From Verrucosispora sioxanthis (GTDB taxonomy: Bacteria > Actinomycetota > Actinomycetes > Mycobacteriales > Micromonosporaceae): 64,000 nt of DNA. Each line of letters begins with the position of its first letter. Positions within the stretch are counted from its first letter, which is position 1. A program made the translations under genes and the position numbers. Below the pieces are notes generated by a model. The model did no database searches and was not told where the DNA came from. It saw only the letters and a program-made list of their open reading frames with translations. The DNA lies in contig NZ_SAIY01000003.1 of assembly GCF_010560025.1 (NCBI RefSeq), positions 124,001-188,000 of the forward strand, written 5' to 3'. Below, in pieces: positions 9,201-18,433 of the stretch.

Positions 9201-10285
9201 CCCAGGCAGGTGTCCCGGGCCCGATCGACCAGGGTGGCGAAAGTGGGGTCGCCCGAGGTGTCCAGACGCAGCACCCCCATGTTGGCGAAGAACCCGACCA
9301 CACTCTCCAGCTCCGGGCGACTGCGCCCGCTGAAGGTGGTGCCGACGGCCAGGTCGTCGGTGCCGGTGTAGCGGGCGAGCATCGCCGCGAAGGCCGCCAC
9401 CAGCACCATGAACGGGCTCGCGCCGGTTTCCTTGGCCAACGCCTGCACCCCGGCGTGCAGCTGCGGATCCAGTGGTTGCTCCAGCAGCGCACCCCGGAAC
9501 GACGCGGTGGTCGGCCGGGGTCGATCGGCCGGCAGTTCCAGGGTGGGCAGGTCGGCCAGCCGCTGCGCCCAGTACCTCAGGTGGTTGTCCAGTTCGGCGG
9601 TGGCCAGCTGCTGATGCTGCCAGCGGGCGAAGTCCGGGTACTGGAGGGCGGGCGGGTCCAGCCGCGCTCGCGTGCCGTGCCGGTGCGCGTCGTACGCGGC
9701 GGCCAGTTCCCGCAGGATCAGGCCCATCGACCAGCCGTCGACCACGATGTGGTGCGCCGCGACGGCGAGAGCGTGCTCGGTGGGACCGAGCCGGACCAGC
9801 CGGGCCCGGAACAGCGGGCCGGTGGCCAGGTCGAACGGGCGGTGCACCTCCTGCTGCTGGAGCAGGGTGAGCGCCGCCGGCCGACGCTGCTGCTCGGGCA
9901 GCCGGGACACGTCGTCGACGACCAGGCTGGCCGGCCCCGGCGGCAACACCCGCTGGTACGCCACGCCGTCGACGCTCTCCACGACCGTGCGCAACGCCTC
10001 GTGCCGGGCGACCACGCCGTCCAACGCCCGCCGCAGCGCGGCGGGGTCCACCTCGCCGGTCAGGTACGAGGCCTGCACCAGGTTGTACGTCGGCTCGGCC
10101 GGCGCGAGCTGGGCGAGGAACCACAACTGTTCCTGGGCCCGCGACAGCGGCACCCGCTCGTCGCCGGCCGGTCGGGCGCCGATCGTCGCCGGTGGCTGCC
10201 GGCGCTGTTGCCGCATCCGTTCCAGCAGCAGCCGCCGGCGCTCGTCCAGTCGGGCTACCCTGCCGTCGAAGGTCTCGTCGGACAT
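6248..10285 (-). CDS. Nonribosomal peptide synthetase, C-A-T-TE (termination module)
   Basis: A 1345-residue protein. The condensation domain (about 40-470) has an intact HHIVVDG near residue 176. The adenylation domain (about 480-965) has HTSGTTGDPKG near 647, YGPTEATVG, and lysine in SGKVNR. The carrier domain has LGGHSL, with its pantetheine Ser near 1038. The thioesterase (about 1075-1345) has the nucleophile in GWSMGG near 1162 and a terminal His in GDHYSMW near 1317. Aligned by eye to PheA, the pocket reads D-L-G-F-L-G-L-V-G-K, which I cannot assign. The thioesterase should release the finished chain by hydrolysis or cyclisation. The ATG at 10285 follows GAAAGGAGTGAG. It is 68 bases after the upstream synthetase and is probably co-transcribed with it. 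Confidence 0.93.
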   Translation of the reverse strand: MSDETFDGRVARLDERRRLLLERMRQQRRQPPATIGARPAGDERVPLSRAQEQLWFLAQLAPAEPTYNLVQASYLTGEVDPAALRRALDGVVARHEALRTVVESVDGVAYQRVLPPGPASLVVDDVSRLPEQQRRPAALTLLQQQEVHRPFDLATGPLFRARLVRLGPTEHALAVAAHHIVVDGWSMGLILRELAAAYDAHRHGTRARLDPPALQYPDFARWQHQQLATAELDNHLRYWAQRLADLPTLELPADRPRPTTASFRGALLEQPLDPQLHAGVQALAKETGASPFMVLVAAFAAMLARYTGTDDLAVGTTFSGRSRPELESVVGFFANMGVLRLDTSGDPTFATLVDRARDTCLGAWEHQDAPFERVVQRLAPPRDPGRNPLFQVAVQLLDGSTWGGPTLPGTDSTPVDLRLDRSRFDMMVSLVDHGDRYSVLTEYSTDLFDARRVRAMLDHVARLLDAGLADPATTLSRLPMLDPAERERVLALGAGERRDVAPATVHQLVRAQAERNPDAVAVRHGDHELTYRELLDRAARRAAGLRDAGLRPGDRVPALLDRGVDEVLTPLAIWHAGGVYVPLDTAAPPNRLRRILTNCAARLVLTRTEHAAGVPEGPWRTLLLDTGDLDSAAGLAPEPSTGPDDLAYVLHTSGTTGDPKGVQLPHRGFVTYLDWMRDQWRCGPGDRVLHGCAPVFDLAAGEVLAALTSGATVVVIGKDRLLSPGGLAEVLAAERITHLFLTPTTLGLVEDDTDRFDALREVLVGGEVCPADLVTRWARPGRRRFVNLYGPTEATVGCLAHDCTDWSAATPPPIGATMPNRRTYLVDRWDNPVPVGVPGEILVGGAALSTGYLNDDELTGRRFTADPFDPQGRVYRTGDRGHWDAQGRLHFGGRLDGQVKLRGLRVELDEIEALLSRHSGVARAAATVVRDGNGVQRLVGYVVDAAEPASDADLRTHLSTELPAHLVPGRFVRLPALPLTTSGKVNRRALPAPEAADTDDTGAAPTTGAERQVAEIFAEVLGVARVGAETSFFDLGGHSLQAAHVLARIAGRIGTSVSLKQFYATPTVRAVARFVEHGPVVDASPLVTLKATGSRPRLYCPHAVSGSPYWYLPLSRALHPEQPVDGFEAPGLEGGIEPVDDLVMLAGRYVAALRERQPHGPYLLAGWSMGGFLCFEMARQLAAVGAAPDLVVMIDSNEPGPLPLPSERQVMETFVADLAGLSAAPAPPLDAEVVDAADPIAALTGFLVRHGLIPSDVRADFVANRYAVFRANMRAIYGYQPAPYAGRTVLVQAEREASRAAWRRWSPAMEVVTLPGDHYSMWSPQHLPALAALIDGQVARVLDLG

Positions 10286-10308
10286 CTCACTCCTTTCAGG
10301 ACACCGCC

Positions 10309-10335
10309 GGCCCCGCCGCGCACGGCGGCGGGGCC
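10309..10335. other. Intercistronic hairpin between the two synthetase genes
   Basis: A ten-base-pair perfect stem, GGCCCCGCCG (10309-10318) with its complement (10326-10335), and a seven-base loop, lies in the 68-base gap. It could attenuate transcription or protect mRNA ends, and so tune the amounts of the two synthetases. The effect is inferred. Confidence 0.5.
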
Positions 10336-10353
10336 CGCGGACGCGACCGGCGA

Positions 10354-13300
10354 TCAGTCCGCCGCCAGCAGCCGTTCCACCTCGTCGTCGCTGAGCTGCT
10401 CGATCTCGTCGAGCAGTTGCCACTGCGCCGCCTGCTCGGCGGCCCGTCGGCGTCCGGCCAGCTCGGCCAGGGCCGCGACGGTCGGTGCCGCGTAGAAGTC
10501 CCGCACGGTCAGCGGCACACCGAGTGCGTCGTTGAGCCGGCCCACCGCCCGGATCGCCTGCAGCGAGTTGCCGCCGCTGAGGAAGAACTCGTCCTCGCGG
10601 CCGGCCCGTTCCAGACCGAGCAGGTCGGCGAAGACCCCGGCGATGAGCCGCTCGTCGTCGGTGCCGGGCGGCACGTACGCCGCCTGCCCGGCACCGGACT
10701 CGGGCGCGGGCAACCGCTTGCGGTCCACCTTGCCGGTGCGGGTCAGCGGCAGCTGCGGCAGGCGCAGCACCACGTTGGGCACCATGTACCCGGGCAGCTT
10801 CCCGGCGAGCGTCGTCCGCAGGGCCTCCGCGTCGTCGTCAGACAGCTCGCCGACCACGTACCCGACCAGGACCGCCTCGGCGCCCGTGCCGTGCACCGCC
10901 GCGGCGGCTCCGGACACGCCGGCCGCCGTGCGCAGGGCATGCTCGACCTCACCCAGCTCGACCCGCAGCCCACGCAGCTTGACCTGCCCGTCGCGGCGGC
11001 CGAGGAACTCCAACTGGCCGTCCCGGTTCCACCGGGCCAGGTCACCGGTGCGGTACGCCCGTCCCTCCCCGGCCCGCTCGTCGGCGCCGAACGCCGAGTC
11101 GGTCAGCTCGGGTCGGTCGAGATAGCCACGCGCCACCCCGTTGCCGGCGACGACCAGCTCACCGGGCACACCGACCGGCGCCAGGTCGCCGCTGTCGTCG
11201 ACGACGTACACCCGCCGGTTCGGCATCGGACGACCGATCGGTACCGTCGCCGCGGGTGCGGTGCCGGCCGGGCACTCGTACCAGGTGCAGCCCACCGTGG
11301 CCTCGGCCGGGCCGTACAGGTTGAGCACCCGCCGACCGTCGACGTGCCAGGCGGCCACCAGCGACGGCGGCGCCGGTTCGCCGGCCATCATCACCGACCG
11401 CAGTTGCGGCAGTTCGGTCGGATCGAGCAGACCCAGCACGGTGGGAGTGGTGAAGATGTGCGTCGCGCCGGTCTCGCGGGCCAGCGCGGTCAACGCGCCC
11501 GGGCGGTGCACGTCGTCGTGACCGGCCACCACCACGGTCGCACCGGCGGTGAGGGCACCGAACAGTTCACCGACGGCCAGGTCGAACACCGGCGCGCAGC
11601 AGTGCATCATCCGGGACCGTGGCTCGATGCCGAAGTCCGGCACCATCCACTCCAGGTAGCCGGCGACCATGCCGTGCTCGATGAGCACGCCCTTGGGCTC
11701 GCCGGTGGAACCGGAGGTGTACAGCACGTACGCCAGCGAAGCGGGGGTCAGCTCGGCCAGCCACGGCTCGTCGGCCGCCTCCGGCAGCTCCGCCGCCGGG
11801 TCCACGATGGTCACCCCGGCGACGGTGCCGAGCCGCGCCGGGTCGCCCACCACCACCCGGGCACCGGTGTCACCGACCTGGAAAGCCAGCCGGCTCGGCG
11901 GCGCGGCCGGGTCCATCGGAGCGTACGCGGCACCGGCCCGCAGCACGGCCAGCACGCTCACCACCTCCGCGAGGCCGCGCTCCAGCAGCACCGGCACGAC
12001 GTCCCCGGTGCCCACCCGGCGGCGCGCAGCCGCGCCGAGCCGACGGCTGCGCTCGTCGAGTTCGGCGTAGCTCAGCGTGCCCTCGGCGGCGATGACCGCG
12101 GTGGCCTGCGGGGTGCGGGCCACGCTCGCCGCGAACAGCTCCGGCAGGGTCGCCGGCCGGTGGGGTCGTCGCTCCCCCTGGGCCAGCGCCAGCAGTTCGG
12201 TTCGCTCGGTGTCGTCGAGCAGTGGCAGGGCCGACAGCGGCGTCTGCGGTGCCGCCACCGCGGCCCGCAGAACCCGCTCCAGGTGGCCGAACATCGCCTC
12301 GATCCGGGCGGTGTCGAACAGATCCGTGGCGTACTCGATCCGGAAGGTGATGCCGTCGGTCTCCTCGTACGCGTTGATCGCCATGTCGAAGCGGGAGACG
12401 CCGGGATCGACGTCGAGGAACTCGGCGGCCAGCCCGGGGAACCGGAAGTCCACCAGGTCGCCGCTGAGCAGGTCGATGGAGACCTGGAAGACCGGGTTGC
12501 GGCTGGCGTCGCGGCGTCGACCGAGCCGCCCGACGACCCGCTCGAACGGCGCGTCCTGGTGGTCCCAGGCGGCCAGCAGGGTGCCCATGGTGCGGCGGAC
12601 CGCCTCACCGAAGCTCGGGTCGCCGGAGAGGTCGGTACGCAGGGCCAGCATGTTGACGAAGAAACCGACCAGATCCTCCAGCTCCGGACGGCCGCGACCG
12701 GCACCGGCGGTGCCGACCACCACGTCGTCGACGCCGGTGTAGCGCATCAGCACCGTCTTGAAGCCGGCGAGCAGCACCGCGTACGTGCTGGCCTGCTCCT
12801 GTTGGGCCACCCGGCGCAGGCCCTCCAGCACGTCGGCGGGCATCCGACGCACCAGCAGGGCGCCACGGTTGGTGGCCGTGGCCGGGCGGGGCCGGTCGCT
12901 GGGCAGGTCCAGGGTGGGCGCGTCGGCCAGTTGCCGCGCCCAGTACGCCAACTGCGACTCCAGGTCACCGGCGTCGAGCTGCCGGCGCTGCGCCAGCGCG
13001 TGGTCGGCGTACTGCAACCGCAGGGCGGGCAGCTGCGGCTGCCGGTCGTGCCGCAACGCGTCGTACAGCTCGGCGAGATCACGCACCAGCAGCCCGGCCG
13101 ACCAGCCGTCGGCGCAGATGTGGTGCAACACCATGCTGAGCACGTGCTCCTGGCCGTCAAGGCGGATCAGCCGGGCCCGCAACATCAGGTCGCGACCCAG
13201 GTCGAACGGTTCGGTGGCGTCGCGTTCCAGCTCGACGCGGAGCGCCTGCTCCCGGTCGTCGGCTGCCGTCGCGTCCAGCTCGTGCACCGGCAGCGGCACC

Positions 13301-16300
13301 TCACCGACGGGTGACACCAGTTGGTACGGGGTGTCGTCGTCGGTGCCGAACGTGGTGCGCAGCGCCTCGTGGCGGGCCACCACGGCGGTCAGCGCCCGAC
13401 CGAGCAGGTCGACGTCGAGCGGTCCGGTGAGCCGTACCGGCACCGGGATGTGGTAGGTCGGCTGGCCGGGTGCGAGCTGTTCGAGGAACCAGAGCTGCTC
13501 CTGCGTCGGTGACAGCGGCAGCCGTTGTCCCTCGTGCCCGCCGGACACCGGACCGTCCTGCCCGGCGAGGGCCGCCCGCGCGGCCCGGAGCCGCTGTTCC
13601 AGGTCGGCGATCTCCTGCTCCAACCGGGCCCGGGTCTGGTCGGCCACCGGTGCCGCGTCGGTCGGGGTCGCCGGGTCGGTGCTCGACGGCGTTCCGGCGA
13701 GCAGCTGCGCGATCTCGCTGACCCGCGGCTTGGTGTAGAAGTCCCGCATGGTCGCGCTGGCCCCGCCGAGTTCGGCGATCCGGGACAGCACCCGGGCCGC
13801 CATCAGCGAGTTGCCGCCCAGCTCGAAGAAGTTCGCGTCGGCGCCGACCCGCTCGACACCGAGCACCGCGGCGAAGATCTCAGCGACCCGTTCCTCCTCC
13901 GGGGTGCGCGGCGCGACCAGCTCCACCTCGGCCGACCCGGTCTCCTCGGGAACCGGAAGCCGGTTGCGGTCCACCTTGCCGACGCTGGTCAGCGGCAGTA
14001 CGTCCAGGGCCACGAAGACGTGCGGCACCATGTACGGCGGCAGGTCGGCGAGCAGGTGCTCGCGCAGTTCCTCGGTCGGTGGTGCCGCCGCGCCGGCCGG
14101 GACCACGTAGCCGACCAGCCGCTTGCTGCCGGGGCTGTCCTCGCGCAGCGCCACCGCCGCCTCGGCGACGCCGGGATGGGCGGTGAGCGTCGACTCGATC
14201 TCCTCCAGCTCGATGCGCAGCCCGTTGAGCTTGACCTGGGTGTCGATGCGGCCGAGGAACTGGATCTGCCCGTCCTCGGTCCACACGCCCAGGTCGCCGG
14301 TGCGGTACATCCGCTCCCCCGGCCGGTACGGGTTGTCGATGAACTTCTCGGCGGTCAACTCCGGCCGGTTGAGGTAGCCCCGGGCGAGACCCTCACCGCC
14401 GGTGATCACCTCACCGGGCACCCCCACCGGTTGCAGGTTGTTCCACCGGTCCAGCACGTAGGCGACCCGGTTGGGCATGGCCCGCCCGATCGGCGGTTGG
14501 CCGATCCAGGTGCGGTGCTCGCACTCATAGAAGATGCAGCCGACGGCGGCCTCGGTCGGTCCGTACCCGTTGATGAACCGGCGACCCGGGGTGTTCCAGC
14601 GGTTGATGAGATCACCCGTGACCGCCTCACCTCCGGCGATCATGTACTTGAGGTCGGGGTAGCTGCCCGGCGGGATGCGGCCCAGGATGGCCGGCGGTCC
14701 GCCGATGTAGGTGATCCTCTCCGAGACTAGCAGCTGCCCGATCACGTCCGGGTCGGTGCGGTGTTCCTCCGGTACGAAGACCATCGTCACGCCACGGGTC
14801 AGCGCGGTGAAGATCTCGCCCTCGGCGAAGTCGAAGATGGGCGCCATGTGTTGCAGCAACCGGTCGCCGGGGCCGAAGTCGAAGATGTTGCCGAGCCAGA
14901 GCAGGAACGTGTTCAGTGCGTGATGCTCGATCATCACCCCCTTGGGTTTGCCGGTCGAGCCCGAGGTGTAGAGCACGTAGGCCAGCGAGTTCTCGTCGGC
15001 CAGTTCGTCGAGCGGCGCCGCACCGGCGGCCGCCGCCGACAACTCGTCCCACTCCGTGTCGACGAGCACCGGCGTGGCGGCGGCACCCTCGGGCAGCCGG
15101 TCGGCCAGCGCGCTGCGGGTGACCACCGCCTTGGCCGCGGTGTCTTCGAGGATGAACTCGATGCGGCGTACCGGGTGGCCCGGGTCCATCACCACGAACG
15201 CGCCGCCGGCCTTCTGCGCGGCGACCATGCCGACGATCAGGTCGAAGCCCCGTTCCAGCAGCAACGCCACGATGTCGTCCCGGCCCACGCCGAGCGCCCG
15301 GAAACGGTGCGCCAGCACCCCGGCGCGGCGATCCAGCTCGCCGTAGGTCAGCTCGGCACCGTGCAGGGTGGCCGCCACCAGGTCGGGTCGTTCGGCGGCC
15401 AGCCGCGCGATCTGCACGTGCACCGGTTCGCGGGCGCGCTCCCCCTGCGGTCCCTGCCAGGTGTGCAGCAGCAGCGTCCGCTCCTCCTCGTCGAGCAACG
15501 GCAACGCCGACAGCGGGGTGTCGGGAGCGTCGACGGCGGTCCGCAACACCCGTTCCAGGTGCCGCAGCAGCCGCGCCATCCGCGGCTCGTCGAACAGGTC
15601 GACCGAGTAGTCGGCGACCAGCCGCAGCTGGTCGGGGCTCTCGGTGCAGGTGATCGACAGGTCGAACGGGTGCCCGCCCGGGTTGGCGTCAAGCGAGGTG
15701 ACGGTGAGCCCGGGCAGGTTCGGCTCGGTGCTCTGGGTGGCGCTGCCCAGCAGTTGCAGGCCCACCTGGAACAGCGGGTTCCGCGAGGGGTCGCGGACCG
15801 GCTGGATCCGCTCGACGACCTTCTCGAACGGCACCTGCTGGTGCTTCCACGCCTCCAGCACCACGCCGCGCACCCGGGTCAGCAGTTCGCCGAAGGTCGG
15901 GTCGTCGGCGACCTCGGTCCGCAGCACCACCATGTTGACGAAGTAGCCGATGAGGGGCTCCAGCTCGGCCGGCTCCCGGCCGGTGGTGGTGGTGCCGACG
16001 ACGATCTCGTCCTGTCCGCTGTAGCGGGCCAGCACCGCCTGGTACGCCGTCATCAGCGTCATGAACAGGGTGGCGTTGTTGCGGGCGGAGAGCTGACGCA
16101 GCCGGTGCAGCAGATCCCCGTCGAGGGTGCGGGACACCGCGGCGCTGCGGTACGACATCGTGGCCGGTCTTGGTCGGTCGGTGGGCAGTTCCAGGGTGGG
16201 CAACCCGCTCAGCCGCTGCTGCCAGTGGTCGAGCTGGTCGGTGAAGACCTCGTCGCTGAGCTGGTTGCGCTGCCAGGCCGCGTAGTCGCCGTACTGCACG

Positions 16301-16950
16301 GGCAGCGGTGCCAGCGCCGGTGGGCGGCCGGTGTGGTGGGCCGCGTACAGCTCGGACAGCTCGTTGGTGAGCACCGCCTGCGACCAGCCGTCGGAGGCGA
16401 TGTGGTGCATGGTGACGGCGAGCAGGTGGTCGGCGTCGTCGAGGCGGACCAGCAGCGAGCGGAACAGCGGCCCCTCCGCCAGGTCGAACGGTCGCCGGAT
16501 CTCCTCCTGCACCCGCCGCTGCGCCTCCGCCAACCGCACCGCCGGGTCCGCGACGTCGCTGAGGTCGTCCACCACCAGGTGGTGCGGCTGCTCCCCCGGC
16601 TTGGCGATGTGCTGGTACGGTTCGCCGTTCTCGGCCCGGATGGTGGTCCGGAGCGCCTCGTGCCGATCGACGATGTCGGCCAGCGCGCGGCGCAGGGCCG
16701 TCAGGTCCAACGGCCCCTGCAACCGGAACACCGACGGCACGTTGTACGTGGACTGTCCCGGCACCAACTGGTCGAGGAACCACAGCTGTTCCTGTAGGTA
16801 GGACACGGGCGCCCGGTCCGCGTCCCCGACCCGGCGGGGAATCCGGGTGGACGGACGTTGGCGTTCGGTCAACTGCGCACCGACCTGCTTCAGCAACAGG
16901 GCGCGCTGCTCGGCGGTCAGAGTGGAGAGGCGTTGGGCGTGCTGGTTCAT
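10354..16950 (-). CDS. Nonribosomal peptide synthetase, two modules C-A-T-C-A-T
   Basis: A 2198-residue protein. Module 1: condensation (HHIASDG near residue 182), adenylation (YTSGSTGKPKG near 660, GYGPTEAAVG) and carrier (LGGNSL, Ser near 1047). Module 2, after a charged coiled linker: condensation (HHICADG near 1275), adenylation (YTSGSTGEPKG near 1738, LYGPAEATVG) and carrier (SGGNSL, Ser near 2128). There is no epimerase, methyltransferase or thioesterase. Pockets aligned by eye to PheA read D-F-G-G-I-G-G-V-G-K and D-L-G-F-M-G-L-V-G-K. Both are atypical and resemble that of the C-A-T-TE synthetase. The ATG at 16950 follows CCGAGGAGCGAG. An in-frame ATG at 17004 overlaps the aminotransferase stop as ATGA and is an alternative. 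A condensation domain at the very N-terminus means it receives an upstream acyl or peptidyl unit. Confidence 0.93.
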   Translation of the reverse strand: MNQHAQRLSTLTAEQRALLLKQVGAQLTERQRPSTRIPRRVGDADRAPVSYLQEQLWFLDQLVPGQSTYNVPSVFRLQGPLDLTALRRALADIVDRHEALRTTIRAENGEPYQHIAKPGEQPHHLVVDDLSDVADPAVRLAEAQRRVQEEIRRPFDLAEGPLFRSLLVRLDDADHLLAVTMHHIASDGWSQAVLTNELSELYAAHHTGRPPALAPLPVQYGDYAAWQRNQLSDEVFTDQLDHWQQRLSGLPTLELPTDRPRPATMSYRSAAVSRTLDGDLLHRLRQLSARNNATLFMTLMTAYQAVLARYSGQDEIVVGTTTTGREPAELEPLIGYFVNMVVLRTEVADDPTFGELLTRVRGVVLEAWKHQQVPFEKVVERIQPVRDPSRNPLFQVGLQLLGSATQSTEPNLPGLTVTSLDANPGGHPFDLSITCTESPDQLRLVADYSVDLFDEPRMARLLRHLERVLRTAVDAPDTPLSALPLLDEEERTLLLHTWQGPQGERAREPVHVQIARLAAERPDLVAATLHGAELTYGELDRRAGVLAHRFRALGVGRDDIVALLLERGFDLIVGMVAAQKAGGAFVVMDPGHPVRRIEFILEDTAAKAVVTRSALADRLPEGAAATPVLVDTEWDELSAAAAGAAPLDELADENSLAYVLYTSGSTGKPKGVMIEHHALNTFLLWLGNIFDFGPGDRLLQHMAPIFDFAEGEIFTALTRGVTMVFVPEEHRTDPDVIGQLLVSERITYIGGPPAILGRIPPGSYPDLKYMIAGGEAVTGDLINRWNTPGRRFINGYGPTEAAVGCIFYECEHRTWIGQPPIGRAMPNRVAYVLDRWNNLQPVGVPGEVITGGEGLARGYLNRPELTAEKFIDNPYRPGERMYRTGDLGVWTEDGQIQFLGRIDTQVKLNGLRIELEEIESTLTAHPGVAEAAVALREDSPGSKRLVGYVVPAGAAAPPTEELREHLLADLPPYMVPHVFVALDVLPLTSVGKVDRNRLPVPEETGSAEVELVAPRTPEEERVAEIFAAVLGVERVGADANFFELGGNSLMAARVLSRIAELGGASATMRDFYTKPRVSEIAQLLAGTPSSTDPATPTDAAPVADQTRARLEQEIADLEQRLRAARAALAGQDGPVSGGHEGQRLPLSPTQEQLWFLEQLAPGQPTYHIPVPVRLTGPLDVDLLGRALTAVVARHEALRTTFGTDDDTPYQLVSPVGEVPLPVHELDATAADDREQALRVELERDATEPFDLGRDLMLRARLIRLDGQEHVLSMVLHHICADGWSAGLLVRDLAELYDALRHDRQPQLPALRLQYADHALAQRRQLDAGDLESQLAYWARQLADAPTLDLPSDRPRPATATNRGALLVRRMPADVLEGLRRVAQQEQASTYAVLLAGFKTVLMRYTGVDDVVVGTAGAGRGRPELEDLVGFFVNMLALRTDLSGDPSFGEAVRRTMGTLLAAWDHQDAPFERVVGRLGRRRDASRNPVFQVSIDLLSGDLVDFRFPGLAAEFLDVDPGVSRFDMAINAYEETDGITFRIEYATDLFDTARIEAMFGHLERVLRAAVAAPQTPLSALPLLDDTERTELLALAQGERRPHRPATLPELFAASVARTPQATAVIAAEGTLSYAELDERSRRLGAAARRRVGTGDVVPVLLERGLAEVVSVLAVLRAGAAYAPMDPAAPPSRLAFQVGDTGARVVVGDPARLGTVAGVTIVDPAAELPEAADEPWLAELTPASLAYVLYTSGSTGEPKGVLIEHGMVAGYLEWMVPDFGIEPRSRMMHCCAPVFDLAVGELFGALTAGATVVVAGHDDVHRPGALTALARETGATHIFTTPTVLGLLDPTELPQLRSVMMAGEPAPPSLVAAWHVDGRRVLNLYGPAEATVGCTWYECPAGTAPAATVPIGRPMPNRRVYVVDDSGDLAPVGVPGELVVAGNGVARGYLDRPELTDSAFGADERAGEGRAYRTGDLARWNRDGQLEFLGRRDGQVKLRGLRVELGEVEHALRTAAGVSGAAAAVHGTGAEAVLVGYVVGELSDDDAEALRTTLAGKLPGYMVPNVVLRLPQLPLTRTGKVDRKRLPAPESGAGQAAYVPPGTDDERLIAGVFADLLGLERAGREDEFFLSGGNSLQAIRAVGRLNDALGVPLTVRDFYAAPTVAALAELAGRRRAAEQAAQWQLLDEIEQLSDDEVERLLAAD

Positions 16951-17000
16951 CTCGCTCCTCGGCACGGACTGCGGTGACGACTGTCGGATCGGTTCGGAGG

Positions 17001-18371
17001 TCATCGGTAGTGGCTGCCTATGACGGACAACGCCTCGTCGAGGATGTCCAGGCCCTCGCGGATCTCCCGCTCGGTCACGGTGCACGGCGGCACGACGTGG
17101 ATCCGGTTGGTGTGCACGAACGGCCAGAGCCCGCGCTTACGGCAGGCCGCGGCCAGCTCGTCCATCGGACCGGGCGGACCGCCGGGCGCCCCCAGCGGCG
17201 GCAGCATCTCGCGGGTGTCCCGGTCCCGCACCAGCTCCAGCGCCCAGAACACGCCCAGTCCGCGTACCTCACCGATGACCGGGTGGCGTTCGGACAGCTC
17301 CCGCAGACCGGGGCCGAGTACCTCGGCACCGAGGTGGGCGGCGTTCTCGACGATCCCTTCCTCGCTCATCGCCGTGATGGCGGCCACCGCGGCGGCGCAG
17401 GCCAGCGGGTGGCCGGAGTAGGTCAGGCCGCCGGGGTAGGGCCGGTCGGCGAAGGCGTCGAACACGCGCGGACCCATCAGCACCCCGCCGAGCGGGACGT
17501 AGCCGGAGTTCACCCCCTTCGCGAAGGTGATGAGGTCGGGTACGACGTCCCAGTTCTGCACCGCGAACCAGCGTCCGGTCCGGCCGAAGCCCGCCATCAC
17601 CTCGTCGGCGATCAGCAGGATGCCGTGCCGGTCACACAGCTCGCGTACGCCGGCCAGGTAGCCCTCCGGCGGCACCAGCACACCGTTGGTGCCGACCACC
17701 GGTTCCAGGATCACGGCGGCGACGGTGCCCGGCCCTTCCAACGCGATCACCTGCTCGAGGTGGGCCAGCGCCCGCTGGGCCTCCTCCGGTTCGGTGCGCG
17801 CGTGGAACGCGCTGCGGTACAGGTAGGGGCCGAAGAAGTGGACCACGCCGGCCGCGCCGGTGTCGATCGGCCAGCGACGCGGGTCGCCGGTCATGTGCAG
17901 CGTCAGGTGTGACCCGCCGTGATAGGAGCGGTACGCGGCGAGCACCTTCGGCCGCCCGGTGACCAGGCGGGCCATCCGTACGGCGTGTTCCACCGCGTCG
18001 GTGCCACCGTTGGTGAACAGCACCCGGTCGAGGTCGCCCGGTGCCCGTTCGGCGATCAGCCGGGCCGCCCGCGCCCGCTGGTCGTTGCCGAACGCCGGGC
18101 TGACCGTGCACAGCCGTTCGGCCTGGCGCTGGATCGCCGCCACCACCTTCGGGTGCTGGTGACCGATGTTGACGTGCACGAACTGGGAGGCGAAGTCGAG
18201 GTAGCGGTTGCCGTCGTAGTCCCAGAAGTACGAGCCGAGCGCCCGCGCCACCGGCATCGGCGACAGTTGTCGCTGCGCGGACCAGGAGTAGAACAGGTGG
18301 GCCCGGTCCTCGGCCAGGATGCCCTGCGCCGTGTCGGGCAGCGGATCGCTGTGGTGGTCGTGCGCGCTCAC
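17001..18371 (-). CDS. Class III PLP aminotransferase (omega-amino acid type)
   Basis: A 456-residue fold-type I enzyme. It has SYHGGSHLTLHMTG in the middle, the cofactor Asp in IADEVMAGFGRTG, and the PLP lysine at about residue 285 in TFAKGVNSGYVPLGG. These features match beta-alanine, taurine or 4-aminobutyrate pyruvate aminotransferases. Such enzymes move an amino group to or from a terminal carbon, so this one may make or break a beta- or omega-amino acid used by the synthetases. The start is a GTG at 18371 after GACGGGAGC. The stop overlaps the 17004 ATG of the synthetase, so the two are translationally linked. The gene diverges from the SDR gene 62 bases away. Confidence 0.88.
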   Translation of the reverse strand: MSAHDHHSDPLPDTAQGILAEDRAHLFYSWSAQRQLSPMPVARALGSYFWDYDGNRYLDFASQFVHVNIGHQHPKVVAAIQRQAERLCTVSPAFGNDQRARAARLIAERAPGDLDRVLFTNGGTDAVEHAVRMARLVTGRPKVLAAYRSYHGGSHLTLHMTGDPRRWPIDTGAAGVVHFFGPYLYRSAFHARTEPEEAQRALAHLEQVIALEGPGTVAAVILEPVVGTNGVLVPPEGYLAGVRELCDRHGILLIADEVMAGFGRTGRWFAVQNWDVVPDLITFAKGVNSGYVPLGGVLMGPRVFDAFADRPYPGGLTYSGHPLACAAAVAAITAMSEEGIVENAAHLGAEVLGPGLRELSERHPVIGEVRGLGVFWALELVRDRDTREMLPPLGAPGGPPGPMDELAAACRKRGLWPFVHTNRIHVVPPCTVTEREIREGLDILDEALSVIGSHYR

Positions 18372-18433
18372 GCGGCTGCTCCCGTCGGACTGAAGTGGTG
18401 GATACTGCCGGGCATCGATGACCGAGAGGGGTG

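Noticed and set aside
7616-13314. Very long plus-strand open frames across the synthetase genes
   Set aside because: They are antisense to clear C, A and T domains and show only Arg/Gly/Gln/His-rich sequence. They are shadows of the real coding strand.
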